DNA from: Listeria cossartiae subsp. cayugensis | GTDB lineage: Bacteria > Bacillota > Bacilli > Lactobacillales > Listeriaceae | NCBI RefSeq assembly: GCF_014229095.1 | Contig: NZ_JAARZC010000003.1 | Span: forward strand, 62,001 to 126,000 | Length of the DNA stretch: 64,000 bases | Direction: 5' to 3' | Part shown: in pieces, positions 28,961 to 37,307 of the stretch | Position numbering within the stretch: position 1 is the first letter of the stretch | How the letters are laid out: the number at the start of each line of letters is the position of its first letter | Program-made: the position numbers and the translations under genes | The notes under the pieces: generated by a model | What the model saw: only the letters and a program-made list of their open reading frames with translations | Databases searched by the model: none | Told to the model about the DNA's origin: nothing

Positions 28961-29000
28961 TGTGTGTAAAAATTACACACAAAAAAAGCCAATGTGTAAG
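28961..29000 (+). promoter_or_regulatory. TGTGTAA-type dyads upstream of the Sigma54 promoter, candidate activator site
   Basis: TGTGTGTAAAAATTACACACA (28961-28981, split here as two arms TGTGTGTAA and TTACACACA) is a near-perfect dyad, and a further half site TGTGTAAG lies at 28993-29000. They are 45-80 bp upstream of the -24 element, where LevR-type Sigma54 activators bind. The same half site recurs in front of the PTS operon at 54 kb. Confidence 0.6.
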
Positions 29001-29041
29001 CAAAAAACAAAATGAAAACCCTTTTATAGCCACATTTAAAG

Positions 29042-29058
29042 TTGGCACGGTACTTGCA
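29042..29058 (+). promoter_or_regulatory. Sigma54 (-24/-12) promoter of the PTS operon
   Basis: TTGGCAC (29042-29048) and TTGCA (29054-29058) with five bases between match the RpoN consensus TGGCAC-N5-TTGCW exactly. It is 46 bp upstream of the IIB gene. RpoN control of lactose/cellobiose-type PTS operons is established in L. monocytogenes. Confidence 0.88.
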
Positions 29059-29103
29059 TATATAAATAAGTGTTAAGAGAATTATCTAGAGGAGGAAATA
29101 ATC

Positions 29104-29409
29104 ATGAAAACAATCATGTTAGTATGTTCAGCAGGTATGTCTACCAGCTTACTAGTTACAAAAATGGAAAAAGCAGCTGAAGAAAAAGGTCTTGAAGCAA
29201 AAATCTTCGCAGTTGCCGAAGCAGAAGCAGCTAACCATTTAGACGAAATCGATGTTTTATTACTTGGACCTCAAGTACGTTTCTTAGAAGGAAACATGAA
29301 GAAAAAATTAGAGCCAAAAGGTATTCCGCTAGCTGTTATTAACAGTGTTGATTACGGAATGATGAAAGGCGACAAAGTTTTAGAACAAGCATTAGATTTA
29401 ATGAAGTAA
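29104..29409 (+). CDS. PTS system IIB component, lactose/cellobiose family
   Basis: 101-residue cytoplasmic phosphocarrier. The phosphocysteine loop is MLVCSAGMSTSLLV (Cys8), and the LLGPQVRFLEG segment is family-typical. GGAGG precedes the ATG. It is the first gene behind the Sigma54 promoter and works with the IIC and IIA genes that follow. Substrate is most likely a beta-glucoside such as cellobiose, from family alone. Confidence 0.93.
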   Translation: MKTIMLVCSAGMSTSLLVTKMEKAAEEKGLEAKIFAVAEAEAANHLDEIDVLLLGPQVRFLEGNMKKKLEPKGIPLAVINSVDYGMMKGDKVLEQALDLMK

Positions 29410-29545
29410 AAAGAGGGTAATTACAGCTGTCTAGCTGAAAATTATAAAAAAATGGAAGAGGTAACGTAATAACATGACGTTTTAGAAATTATGTATCTGT
29501 CTTAATCAGTGTTATTACTTTATCCTCAAAAAAGGAGAATAAAAA

Positions 29546-30853
29546 ATGAATGGTTTTATCGCATTTATGGAGAAATATTTCATTCCCTACGCTGCCAAAA
29601 TTGGTGGGCAACGTCATTTAGTAGCAATTCGTGATGGTTTCATCTCGACTATGCCTCTAATGATTCTAGGGTCTTTCGCCGTTTTAATTAACAACTTCCC
29701 AATTGCAGCTTACCAAAAATTCATGAATAACTTATTTGGTGAAGGAACTTGGCAAGCATTCGGCGGAAACGTTTGGAACGGTACTTTTGCTATCTTAGCA
29801 TTACTTATCGCTTTCACTGTAGCTTATAACTTAGCTAAATCTTATGACAAAGATGCTTTATCTTCTGGTGTAGTTTCTGTAGCTACTTTCTTCACTATTG
29901 GTGCAATCGCTCCAGGTGCTGATGGTATCCCTAACACTGGTGGTCTTGGATCTACTGGTCTTTTCTTAGCTTTAATTATTGCAATTCTTTCCACTGAAAT
30001 CTTCACTCGTTTAAGTGGTAGCCCGAAATTAGTTATCAACATGCCTGATGGTGTTCCACCGGCAGTTTCTCGTTCATTCGCAGCTTTATTCCCTGCAATG
30101 ATCACTGTTTCAATCTTTGGTCTTATCACTGCGTTCTTCCAAGCAGCTGGTGTGACTAACTTAGTAATTTCTTTCTACGAATTAGTACAAGAACCGTTCA
30201 TGGGTCTTGCAAACTCCTTGCCAGCAGCATTACTACTTGCATTCGTTTCTGCTTTCCTTTGGTTCTTTGGTTTACACGGTGCGAACATTATCGACCCGTT
30301 CATGCAAACAATCAACATCCCAGCTATCGAAGCTAACGTAAAAGCTCTAGAAGCTGGTAAAGAACTTCCTTACATCGTTAACAAACCTTTCTTTGACTCT
30401 TTCGTTAACTTAGGCGGAACTGGAGCAACTATCGGTTTAATCATTGCTATCTTTATCGTAGCACGCAAACACAAAGCGTACATGACAGTTTCTAAATTGT
30501 CTGCAGCGCCAGGTCTTTTCAACATTAACGAACCAATGATGTTTGGTCTTCCAATCGTCTTGAATCCAATTATGTTCATTCCGTACATCTTGGCACCACT
30601 TGTACTTGTAACTGTAGCTTACTTTGCAACAGCTATCGGTTGGGTACCAGCTTGTACTATCGTAACTCCTTGGACTACACCACCAATTATCGGTGGAGCA
30701 CTTGCAACACAAAGTATCGCTGGTGGTGTTTTAGCAGCTGTAAACTTAGGCTTGTCTATCATCATCTTCCTTCCATTCGCGAAAATTGCTCAAATCCAAG
30801 AGCTACGTCGTGAAAAAGAAGCACTTGCTGCTGAAGGCGTTACTGCAGAATAA
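29546..30853 (+). CDS. PTS system IIC component, lactose/cellobiose family
   Basis: 435-residue membrane permease, begins MNGFIAFMEKYFIPYAAKIG and contains the family signatures RDGFISTMPLMI, FGLHGANIIDP and FNINEPMMFGLPIVLNP. About ten membrane segments. The gap of 136 bp to the IIB gene shows no terminator and no ORF. AAAGGAG precedes the ATG. The protein is similar in layout to the IIC at 52664-54028, which shares its promoter type. Confidence 0.94.
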   Translation: MNGFIAFMEKYFIPYAAKIGGQRHLVAIRDGFISTMPLMILGSFAVLINNFPIAAYQKFMNNLFGEGTWQAFGGNVWNGTFAILALLIAFTVAYNLAKSYDKDALSSGVVSVATFFTIGAIAPGADGIPNTGGLGSTGLFLALIIAILSTEIFTRLSGSPKLVINMPDGVPPAVSRSFAALFPAMITVSIFGLITAFFQAAGVTNLVISFYELVQEPFMGLANSLPAALLLAFVSAFLWFFGLHGANIIDPFMQTINIPAIEANVKALEAGKELPYIVNKPFFDSFVNLGGTGATIGLIIAIFIVARKHKAYMTVSKLSAAPGLFNINEPMMFGLPIVLNPIMFIPYILAPLVLVTVAYFATAIGWVPACTIVTPWTTPPIIGGALATQSIAGGVLAAVNLGLSIIIFLPFAKIAQIQELRREKEALAAEGVTAE

Positions 30854-30889
30854 TTTTTAAAAACCAAAACTTTAAGGACGTGTTTACAG

Positions 30890-31192
30890 ATGGATTTAGA
30901 GCAAACTATTATGAGCTTGATCGTGTTCGGTGGTAACGCTAAAAGTGATGCTATGTTAGCCATTGATTCCGCTAAAAAAGGGGATTTCGCTCAAGCAGAC
31001 GAACAAATCGCCCAAGCAGAACAAGCACTACTTGAAGCGCATCATTCTCAAACAAAACTTATACAAGGTGAAGCACGTGGCGAAAAAACAGAAGTTTCCC
31101 TTCTACTCGTTCACGCACAAGACCACTTAATGAATGCAATTACTTTCAAAGATTTAGCGAAAGAAATTGTAGACCTTTATAAGAATAAATAA
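30890..31192 (+). CDS. PTS system IIA component, lactose/cellobiose family
   Basis: 100-residue helical IIA protein, with the phospho-histidine in LLLVHAQDHLMNAITF. It takes phosphate from HPr and passes it to the IIB partner. It ends the operon and is followed by a strong terminator. Length is standard for the family. Confidence 0.94.
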   Translation: MDLEQTIMSLIVFGGNAKSDAMLAIDSAKKGDFAQADEQIAQAEQALLEAHHSQTKLIQGEARGEKTEVSLLLVHAQDHLMNAITFKDLAKEIVDLYKNK

Positions 31193-31197
31193 AACTT

Positions 31198-31231
31198 AAA
31201 AAACCAGTTGTCGTCATGACAGCTGGTTTTT
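31198..31231. terminator. Bidirectional terminator between the PTS operon and rodA3
   Basis: AAAAAACCAGTTGTC pairs with GACAGCTGGTTTTTTT; U-tracts exist on both strands. It overlaps the last codons of the convergent RodA gene. Confidence 0.9.
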
Positions 31232-32335
31232 TTCTTCTATTAAATTAGCATCTGACCGAATAATCGCTAGCACAACACCCACCGCAATAAAATTACCAAG
31301 CACAGCGCTACCACCATAACTAATAAAAGGCAGCGGAATCCCCGTCAGCGGCATAAGTCCAACAGTCATGCCAATATTTTCAAAAATATTAAACGCAAAA
31401 CTCACTGCAAAACCCGCTAAAACAAGCGACGAAAAAGTATTCTTCATTAAAAGTGCCGCCATAATTAATTGGTGAATAAGCAACATAAACAAAATCAGTA
31501 GCAAACTTACGCCAACAAAGCCAAACTGATGCCCAATGGTACTAAAAATCATATCTGTATGACTTTCAGGGATATACGCGTTCGTTCCTGAACTACCAGT
31601 CAACATCCCCGAACCAACCGCCTTCATCGATAAATTAAGTTGGTACACCGCATCCGGGTCGGTCGTCGGATCAAGCCACGTTTGAATCCGCGAGAACTGG
31701 TACGCATGAAAGCCAATCTTCTCTAGCAAACTAATATGATACACGATGACATACATACCAACCGTCGCCGCAGTTAAAATCAACGTAATAATCCCAACCA
31801 TTAGCTTCGTTGACCTGATTGCTAGCAAAATAATCGCCAACGCTGTAACCCCATAAACAATAGTCGTTCCAAGGTCTGGCTGCTTCATAATTAATAGGAG
31901 GACAATTCCTGTGAGTACAGCTAAAATCCCCAATTGCTTCCATTTTTGCGCTTGGTATTTCACTGCAAAATGCGCCAACACAAAAATAAAAATTGATTTC
32001 ACAACTTCTGATGGCTGAAAAGATAGTCCCGCAAACCGATACCACCGTGTTGCCCCGTTAATATTTTGCACTAGAGGGTTGGGAATGAGTATCCCGAGTA
32101 GTGTGACTACCATAATTGCGTAAAGCCAAATCGCATGATGGCGTAAAAACTCCACCGGAAGCCGCGAAACACCATAACAAGTCAGCGCCCCGATCGCTAA
32201 GAACACCAATTGCATTCCTAAAAAATTCGTATCGTACTGATTTGTCTTCTGTGCAAAATAAATCGCCACACAACTAACTAAAGACAATAAAAATACCGAT
32301 AAAATAATCCGGTTATAAAGCACATCCCGTTTCAT
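31214..32335 (-). CDS. rodA3: RodA/FtsW-family peptidoglycan glycosyltransferase (RodA3 type)
   Basis: 373-residue SEDS protein that polymerises lipid II into glycan strands. About ten membrane segments and the family signatures FAGLSFQPSEVVKSIF, KQPDLGTTIVYG, SHTDMIFSTIGHQFGF and GIPLPFISYGGSAVLGN are visible. Published work on L. monocytogenes names the gene at this position rodA3 and its upstream neighbour ftsW2. Its start overlaps the end of the neighbour by 4 bp. No penicillin-binding protein gene is adjacent. Confidence 0.88.
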   Translation of the reverse strand: MKRDVLYNRIILSVFLLSLVSCVAIYFAQKTNQYDTNFLGMQLVFLAIGALTCYGVSRLPVEFLRHHAIWLYAIMVVTLLGILIPNPLVQNINGATRWYRFAGLSFQPSEVVKSIFIFVLAHFAVKYQAQKWKQLGILAVLTGIVLLLIMKQPDLGTTIVYGVTALAIILLAIRSTKLMVGIITLILTAATVGMYVIVYHISLLEKIGFHAYQFSRIQTWLDPTTDPDAVYQLNLSMKAVGSGMLTGSSGTNAYIPESHTDMIFSTIGHQFGFVGVSLLLILFMLLIHQLIMAALLMKNTFSSLVLAGFAVSFAFNIFENIGMTVGLMPLTGIPLPFISYGGSAVLGNFIAVGVVLAIIRSDANLIEEKNQLS

Positions 32336-33453
32336 AAATACACTACCTCTCTCGATTTATTCCGCCTTGCCGCTGCCAGTACAAAACCTACCGCACACGA
32401 CAGCATCACGACCGAACTTCCACCATAACTAATAAATGGTAATGGAACCCCCGTAAGCGGGATAAGCCCACTCACGCCTCCAAGATTCAAAAACATCTGC
32501 ACCGCAACCCAAGTAGCCACCCCAATACAAACCATTGAATCAAAAATAAACTGACTATGAATAGCAATATAAAGTGCTGTAAAACTAAGCAACATCAATA
32601 ATAAAATCGTCCAAATAACACCAAAAACACCTAGTTCTTCCGCAACCACCGTCATAATAAAATCCGTATGCGGCTCCGGTAAATAGCCTAATTTTTGCAC
32701 ACTCTCACCAAGCCCATTTCCAAAAATCCCGCCACTTCCAATCGCATAATAACCATTCCTAAGTTGATAAGAAGCATCCAAATTATTAAGATTAAATGGA
32801 TCTAAAAAGGCAAACCGGCCTAATTTTGCAGAACTAAAAAAGTCAGGATGAAAGAAGTAAAGCAGTGTTGCGACAAGCAAAAGGAGACCAAACACCCAAA
32901 TCGCTACCCGGACAAGGCGTGTGAGGCCGACTCCGCTTGTTAAAAACAAAGCGACCCCAATGACACCTAAAATCAGTGCCGTCCCTAAATCCGGCTGTAA
33001 GAACACAAGCCCCACTGTTAGAAATAAAAATCCGAGCAACCAATATTGCACACGCACCCCACAACCTTTTTTCAAGAAAACTGTTGCGATTACTAATATT
33101 AGTAGCATTTTGACCGTTTCTGTCGGTTGGAACGTAACACCTGCGATAGACAACCAGCGCTGCGCATTGTTCGCCGCACTGCCCGTTAAAAGCACTAGAA
33201 TTAGCAAACCGACCAAGCTTCCCGCCAAAGCACGCAACGTCCACCGCCGATAAAATAATTGCACATTAATACGCGAACAAACGAGCAAGCCGACAAACCC
33301 CAGTCCGTAAAAAAGTAACTGCCTATAAAAGAAATAACCCGGCTCCACTTTGTACCGCATGATGGCAACCCCATAACTCGTACTATAAACGAGCAGCAAA
33401 CTCCAAACCGCCAGAAGTATATACGTTACAAACAGCACGCGTCCTGCCCGCAT
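32332..33453 (-). CDS. ftsW2: FtsW/RodA-family peptidoglycan glycosyltransferase (FtsW2 type)
   Basis: 373-residue SEDS protein with about ten membrane segments. Signatures are VTFQPTETVKMLL, QPDLGTALILG, PEPHTDFIMTVVAEELG and GVPLPFISYGGSSVV. It is a clear paralogue of the next gene. The start directly follows the mgtA-type ATPase stop (one base between), so it is in the same operon and under the upstream magnesium riboswitch. In L. monocytogenes it is described as a second FtsW that can substitute when FtsW1 is limited. Confidence 0.88.
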   Translation of the reverse strand: MRAGRVLFVTYILLAVWSLLLVYSTSYGVAIMRYKVEPGYFFYRQLLFYGLGFVGLLVCSRINVQLFYRRWTLRALAGSLVGLLILVLLTGSAANNAQRWLSIAGVTFQPTETVKMLLILVIATVFLKKGCGVRVQYWLLGFLFLTVGLVFLQPDLGTALILGVIGVALFLTSGVGLTRLVRVAIWVFGLLLLVATLLYFFHPDFFSSAKLGRFAFLDPFNLNNLDASYQLRNGYYAIGSGGIFGNGLGESVQKLGYLPEPHTDFIMTVVAEELGVFGVIWTILLLMLLSFTALYIAIHSQFIFDSMVCIGVATWVAVQMFLNLGGVSGLIPLTGVPLPFISYGGSSVVMLSCAVGFVLAAARRNKSREVVYL

Positions 33454-36024
33454 TTAAATCCACTCCCGAAATTTCCGAATATAAATAGTTTTTACTAACT
33501 GCATCGTTGCCATATAGCCAACTAGAATTAAAATCAACCATGGGAAATAACTACCTGGTAAGCTGACAAATCCAATGCTGTGACCAAATCCAGTAAACGG
33601 AATCACAATCCCAAGCGTCATCACAATAAGCGTTGCAATCATCACCGGTGCAGTTGCCCGACTTTGAATGAACGGTATTTTCTCTGTACGAATCATGTGT
33701 ACGACTAATGTTTGCGTAAGTAAGCCAACCACGAACCAGCCACTATGGAATAAAGCTTGCTCCGCCACCGTATTCGCACTAAACACAAACCACATAATTA
33801 GAAACGTCGCAATATCAAAGATCGAACTTACTGGGCCAATGCAGAGAATAAAGCGCAACATTCCTTTTTGTTCCCATTGATGCGGTTTTTTCAAAAACGA
33901 ACGATCCATTTTGTCCCAAGGAAGTGTTAATTGCGAGAAATCATACAATAAATTTTGCAGTAAAAGGTGTAGCGACAACATTGGTAAAAACGGAATAAAC
34001 GCACTCGCCACCAAAACACTAAACACATTACCAAAGTTTGAGCTAGCCGTCATTTTCAAGTATTTTAAAATATTCCCAAATACATTCCGGCCTTCCATCA
34101 CTGCATCATTTAATACCGTTAAACTTTTCTCAAGTAAGATGACCGAGCTGGCGTCTTTGGTAATATCCGCTGCTGTATCAACCGAAATCCCAACATCCGC
34201 CTTCCTAAGTGCCGGCGCATCATTAATCCCGTCGCCAAGGAACCCTACAGTATGCCCCGCTTTTTTTAGCAAACCAATGATTCGCGATTTTTGCATTGGT
34301 GTTAATTTCGCAAAAATATGGTATTTTCGCAGTTCGCGCGTAAGTTCTTCATCGGAAAGCTCTTCTATATCCGCACCTAGTAAAAACCCATTCGCTGGAA
34401 TACCGACTTCCTGACAAATCCGCTTCGTAACGATTTCGTTATCACCCGTCAAAACTTTTACGTTAATTTGATTTTTAAAAAGATGGGCGATAGCTTCTTT
34501 CGTCGATGCTTTTACTGGGTCGCGGAAACCTAGGAATCCTGCAATAATCATTTGTTCTTCGTCGGTCTTCGTGAACGCTTCACCGACTTTTCCAGTTTTA
34601 TAAGCCACTACAATCACGCGTATACCTGAACGATTCATTTCTGCACACATTTCTTGGAGTTCATCCTTTTCTGCTTCAGTTAGTGTAGAAACAGTGCCAG
34701 AAAATTCCTTATGAGTGCATACAGTGAGCATTTCTTCCACCGCGCCTTTTGTAACCATCCTTGTCTCAGTGCTATTTTCGACCACCACACTCAAGCGCCG
34801 CCGATCAAAATTAAACGGAATCTCGCCAACTTTCGACCAACCTGATGCAGTCTTTTCATCCAATTTGGCGATTACAGCATGATCTAAAACATTTTTCCAG
34901 CCAGTTTGGAAATAACTGTTTAAATAAGCCATTTTTAAAACACTTTCCGAAGTTTCGCCCGCGCTATCAATGTATTTTACAAGTTCTAGCTTATCTTCAG
35001 TGAGCGTGCCCGTTTTATCCGTACATAAAATATCCATCGCACCGATATTTTGAATGGCGCTTAGTTCTTTCATAATTACTTTTTTCTTCGACATATTGAT
35101 GGCGCCTTTTGCTAAGTTCGTGCTGACAATCATGGGTAGCATTTCCGGAGTAAGACCAACCGCAATCGCCACCGCATAAAGAAATGCCTCCAACCAATTG
35201 CCCTTCATGAGCCCATTAATCATAAACACAATCGGAACCATCACCATCATAAAGTAAAATAGCAACTTCGAAATCGATTTAACACCTTTATCAAAACTCG
35301 TGTCGCCGCGGCGTTCGGTAGCTGCAATTGATAGCGAACCAAAGAAGGTTGAGCTTCCAGTCCGCAAAACAACCGCCCGACCATGCCCACTTAACACATC
35401 TGTCCCCATAAATAATAAGTTTTCCCGTTCAAAAATTTCTGGATTGGCACGTTTATCTTCCACAAATTTTTCAGCAGGAATCGATTCTCCTGTAAGGGCC
35501 GACTGGTTAATTAATAAGTCTGTAGCCGAAATCACACGCGCATCAGCTGGGATAATATCCCCCGCCGAAATTTCAATCAAATCTCCCGGTACGATTGCGT
35601 CTTGCATCACCAAATCCATGGAGCCATTTCGTATAACATTCACTCTATTTTTCACCATATTTTTCAGTGCATAACTCGCCCGCTCCGCTCTACTCGTTTG
35701 AATAAAGCCAAGCACTCCACTCGCAAGAATCATCAGTGCCATGATCACAGTCGCTTCCATGTCATCCGTCAAATACGAAACAACCATTAACATCACTAAA
35801 ATATAGATAAATGGATCATTAAACGCCCGAATGAACAACCGTAAATTCGATACTTTCTTTTCTTCCACCGTTTGATTAGGGCCGAACTCCGCCAATCGTT
35901 CCGTAACTTCGACGTTTGTTAGCCCCGTTTCCATAACTCCTAACTTTTCCAAAATTTTCTCTCTGCCCATTTGTGATTCTTTGAGCAAATTGTTACCTTG
36001 CATTTTTCCATGTAGTTTTTTCAT
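33454..36024 (-). CDS. mgtA: Magnesium-transporting P-type ATPase (MgtA/MgtB type)
   Basis: 856-residue P3B-type ATPase for magnesium import. Visible motifs are NQSALTGESIPAEK (actuator), LCTDKTGTLTEDK (phosphorylated Asp), KVLTGDNEIVT and FLGDGINDAPALRKAD. The ATG at 36024 has GGAGG about 10 bases upstream; the TTG at 36039 would add five residues before that site and is rejected. It is preceded by an M-box riboswitch, an intrinsic terminator and a 31-codon leader ORF, so low magnesium should induce it. It heads an operon with two SEDS genes. Confidence 0.94.
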   Translation of the reverse strand: MKKLHGKMQGNNLLKESQMGREKILEKLGVMETGLTNVEVTERLAEFGPNQTVEEKKVSNLRLFIRAFNDPFIYILVMLMVVSYLTDDMEATVIMALMILASGVLGFIQTSRAERASYALKNMVKNRVNVIRNGSMDLVMQDAIVPGDLIEISAGDIIPADARVISATDLLINQSALTGESIPAEKFVEDKRANPEIFERENLLFMGTDVLSGHGRAVVLRTGSSTFFGSLSIAATERRGDTSFDKGVKSISKLLFYFMMVMVPIVFMINGLMKGNWLEAFLYAVAIAVGLTPEMLPMIVSTNLAKGAINMSKKKVIMKELSAIQNIGAMDILCTDKTGTLTEDKLELVKYIDSAGETSESVLKMAYLNSYFQTGWKNVLDHAVIAKLDEKTASGWSKVGEIPFNFDRRRLSVVVENSTETRMVTKGAVEEMLTVCTHKEFSGTVSTLTEAEKDELQEMCAEMNRSGIRVIVVAYKTGKVGEAFTKTDEEQMIIAGFLGFRDPVKASTKEAIAHLFKNQINVKVLTGDNEIVTKRICQEVGIPANGFLLGADIEELSDEELTRELRKYHIFAKLTPMQKSRIIGLLKKAGHTVGFLGDGINDAPALRKADVGISVDTAADITKDASSVILLEKSLTVLNDAVMEGRNVFGNILKYLKMTASSNFGNVFSVLVASAFIPFLPMLSLHLLLQNLLYDFSQLTLPWDKMDRSFLKKPHQWEQKGMLRFILCIGPVSSIFDIATFLIMWFVFSANTVAEQALFHSGWFVVGLLTQTLVVHMIRTEKIPFIQSRATAPVMIATLIVMTLGIVIPFTGFGHSIGFVSLPGSYFPWLILILVGYMATMQLVKTIYIRKFREWI

Positions 36025-36067
36025 TTTCCTTGCCTCCAATTCTTTCTAGGCAAGCTGAGAATAACGT

Positions 36068-36163
36068 TTATGTGCGCCAGAGATGAAGGTTAGTCACTCT
36101 TGCAGCTTGATTTTTATCATATGAATCCGGTTCTTCTACTTCCTCTTCCTGTCGATAAGCCAT
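36068..36163 (-). CDS. Acidic 31-codon ORF between the M-box and mgtA
   Basis: Small ORF starting MAYRQEEEVEEPDSYD and ending VTNLHLWRT. The ATG at 36163 has an excellent AAGGAG 8 bases upstream, and the stop is 43 bp before the mgtA start on the same strand. It is not hydrophobic, unlike the MgtA-binding peptides MgtR and MgtS of enterics. Ten of the first 16 residues are polar or acidic, with EEE, VEEPD in the early nascent chain. Acidic/proline stretches at the N-terminus are known to destabilise ribosomes at low magnesium, as in the Salmonella mgtA leader MgtL. A role as leader peptide is inference; it could also be a small protein. Confidence 0.6.
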   Translation of the reverse strand: MAYRQEEEVEEPDSYDKNQAARVTNLHLWRT

Positions 36164-36253
36164 TTGCCTTCATCTCCTTTCGAATTTTACCTAAGCTTAA
36201 TTGTCTGAAAAAAAGATTGTCATTCCCAGATAATTATTTTCATAATAAACATG

Positions 36254-36284
36254 AAAAAAGTCCTTACCAAAACATTGGCAAGGA
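36254..36284 (-). terminator. Intrinsic terminator of the magnesium riboswitch
   Basis: On the minus strand GTCCTTGCCAA pairs with TTGGTAAGGAC around a short loop and is followed by TTTTTT. It lies between the M-box aptamer and the leader ORF, the position expected for the riboswitch expression platform. Confidence 0.88.
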
Positions 36285-36309
36285 CCCCTGAATTTATACG
36301 CATACTAAA

Positions 36310-36470
36310 ACAGACTCCCCTCGCTAAAGTTTTGGCACTATGCAACGTAAAGAATACTCTTAGCCACATTATGGAAAGCCTTAATCCGACAATCCCTGTT
36401 CTACCCATTGGCGTCTTTGGACATTTTTGGGCAGTGGCCTGTGTTTGCATAGGAGCCTCACCTAACAGGC
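36310..36470 (-). ncRNA. M-box (ykoK) magnesium riboswitch aptamer
   Basis: The minus strand carries conserved M-box blocks in order: GTTAGGTGAGGCTCCTATG, ACAGGCCACTGCCC, AATGGGTAGAACAGGG, GGATTAAGGCTTTCC, GTGGCTAAGAGTATTC, TTGCATAGTGCC and GCGAGGGGAGT. These match the family core, with the 5' GUGAGGCUCC and 3' GAGGGGAGU pairing region. High magnesium should fold the aptamer and allow the downstream terminator to form, turning off mgtA. Confidence 0.93.
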
Positions 36471-36484
36471 AAAACTACATATTT

Positions 36485-36513
36485 ATTATCGCTCTAATCG
36501 TCTACGAGTTTAA
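36485..36513 (-). promoter_or_regulatory. Probable promoter of the M-box-mgtA transcript
   Basis: On the minus strand TTAAAC (36508-36513) and GATAAT (36485-36490) are 17 bases apart and lie just upstream of the M-box 5' end. Confidence 0.55.
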
Positions 36514-36578
36514 CATACAAAATCTAAGCCCGCAAGACAAAATGTAAAATACTTAACTTTTATTTAACTTTTCGTGAT

Positions 36579-37148
36579 TTATTTTAATAATTTCAACAAG
36601 ACATCTGCTAAAGAATCTGCCGTAGTTGTAATCGTTGGTGGGCGCTTATAAATGTCATCGCGCACTTTCTCCACCATAATGAGTAAAATAACACTATTTA
36701 AAATTAAAGAAATCGCATCTGCTTCTTGGGCAGAGTTCTTATTCGGAATCATTTCTTTCACTTTTTGATTAACCCGCTCATACAAATATTCCACAATCGA
36801 CGGATCAATAAATTCCATATCTTTGCTGCCCATTTCGCGAACAGAAATCACCATAAAATCACGATATTTTTCATAAATATCCGAAATAAACTGACTCGCC
36901 TGACGCAAAAATACTTTAGCGCTTTCAAAATCTTTATCAAAAAATTGATTAATTTCCGCCTTCATACTTTCAAATTGGACTTCTAGTGTCATATGAATGA
37001 GATTATCTTTACTCTTAAATTTTTTAAAAATCGTAGCTTCATTTATTCCAGCGGCTTCTGCTAATTGTCTTGTTGTGGAGCCTTTAATGCCATTTTTTGC
37101 CATCATACAAAGCGTCGCATCCATAATGGATTCGTTTGTAATCATCAT
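36579..37148 (-). CDS. TetR-family transcription regulator
   Basis: About 189-residue TetR-type repressor. The N-terminal helix-turn-helix is ATLCMMAKNGIKGSTTRQLAEAAGIN followed by EATIFKKFKSKDNLIH (parts of residues 10-55), and the C-terminal half is helical and would bind ligand. The GGGGG site favours the ATG at 37148 or 37145. A 14-bp palindrome overlaps its own transcription start region, which suggests autorepression. It is divergent from the autolysin gene namA. Confidence 0.88.
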   Translation of the reverse strand: MMITNESIMDATLCMMAKNGIKGSTTRQLAEAAGINEATIFKKFKSKDNLIHMTLEVQFESMKAEINQFFDKDFESAKVFLRQASQFISDIYEKYRDFMVISVREMGSKDMEFIDPSIVEYLYERVNQKVKEMIPNKNSAQEADAISLILNSVILLIMVEKVRDDIYKRPPTITTTADSLADVLLKLLK

Positions 37149-37168
37149 TTTACCCCCGTTCAACTAAG

Positions 37169-37182
37169 TAAGCACTTGCTTA
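37169..37182. promoter_or_regulatory. Palindromic operator for the TetR regulator
   Basis: TAAGCACTTGCTTA is a perfect 6+6 palindrome with a 2-base centre. It lies about 21 bp upstream of the TetR start and next to a minus-strand TATACT -10 element. Spacing and position fit an autoregulatory operator. Confidence 0.6.
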
Positions 37183-37307
37183 TATTCAGTATAACAAAGA
37201 CAAGCCTTTTTGACAATTTAATTACAATTTGTCGATATCATTCATAAGCTATGTGAAGTGTGTAATAATGGATGTAGAATATTTAAAAGAATTGGAAGTG
37301 ACTTACC

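Noticed and set aside
28961-28981. Dyad as a terminator of the kdp or PTS transcript
   Set aside because: It lies upstream of both divergent promoters and has no U-tract in the needed direction; an activator site fits better.
29410-29545. Possible small gene or attenuator between PTS IIB and IIC
   Set aside because: No frame with a start signal and no stable stem with a U-tract was found.
36251-36547. 98-codon plus-strand frame across the M-box region
   Set aside because: It lies antisense to a well-matched riboswitch and terminator, has no ribosome binding site and no protein-like pattern.
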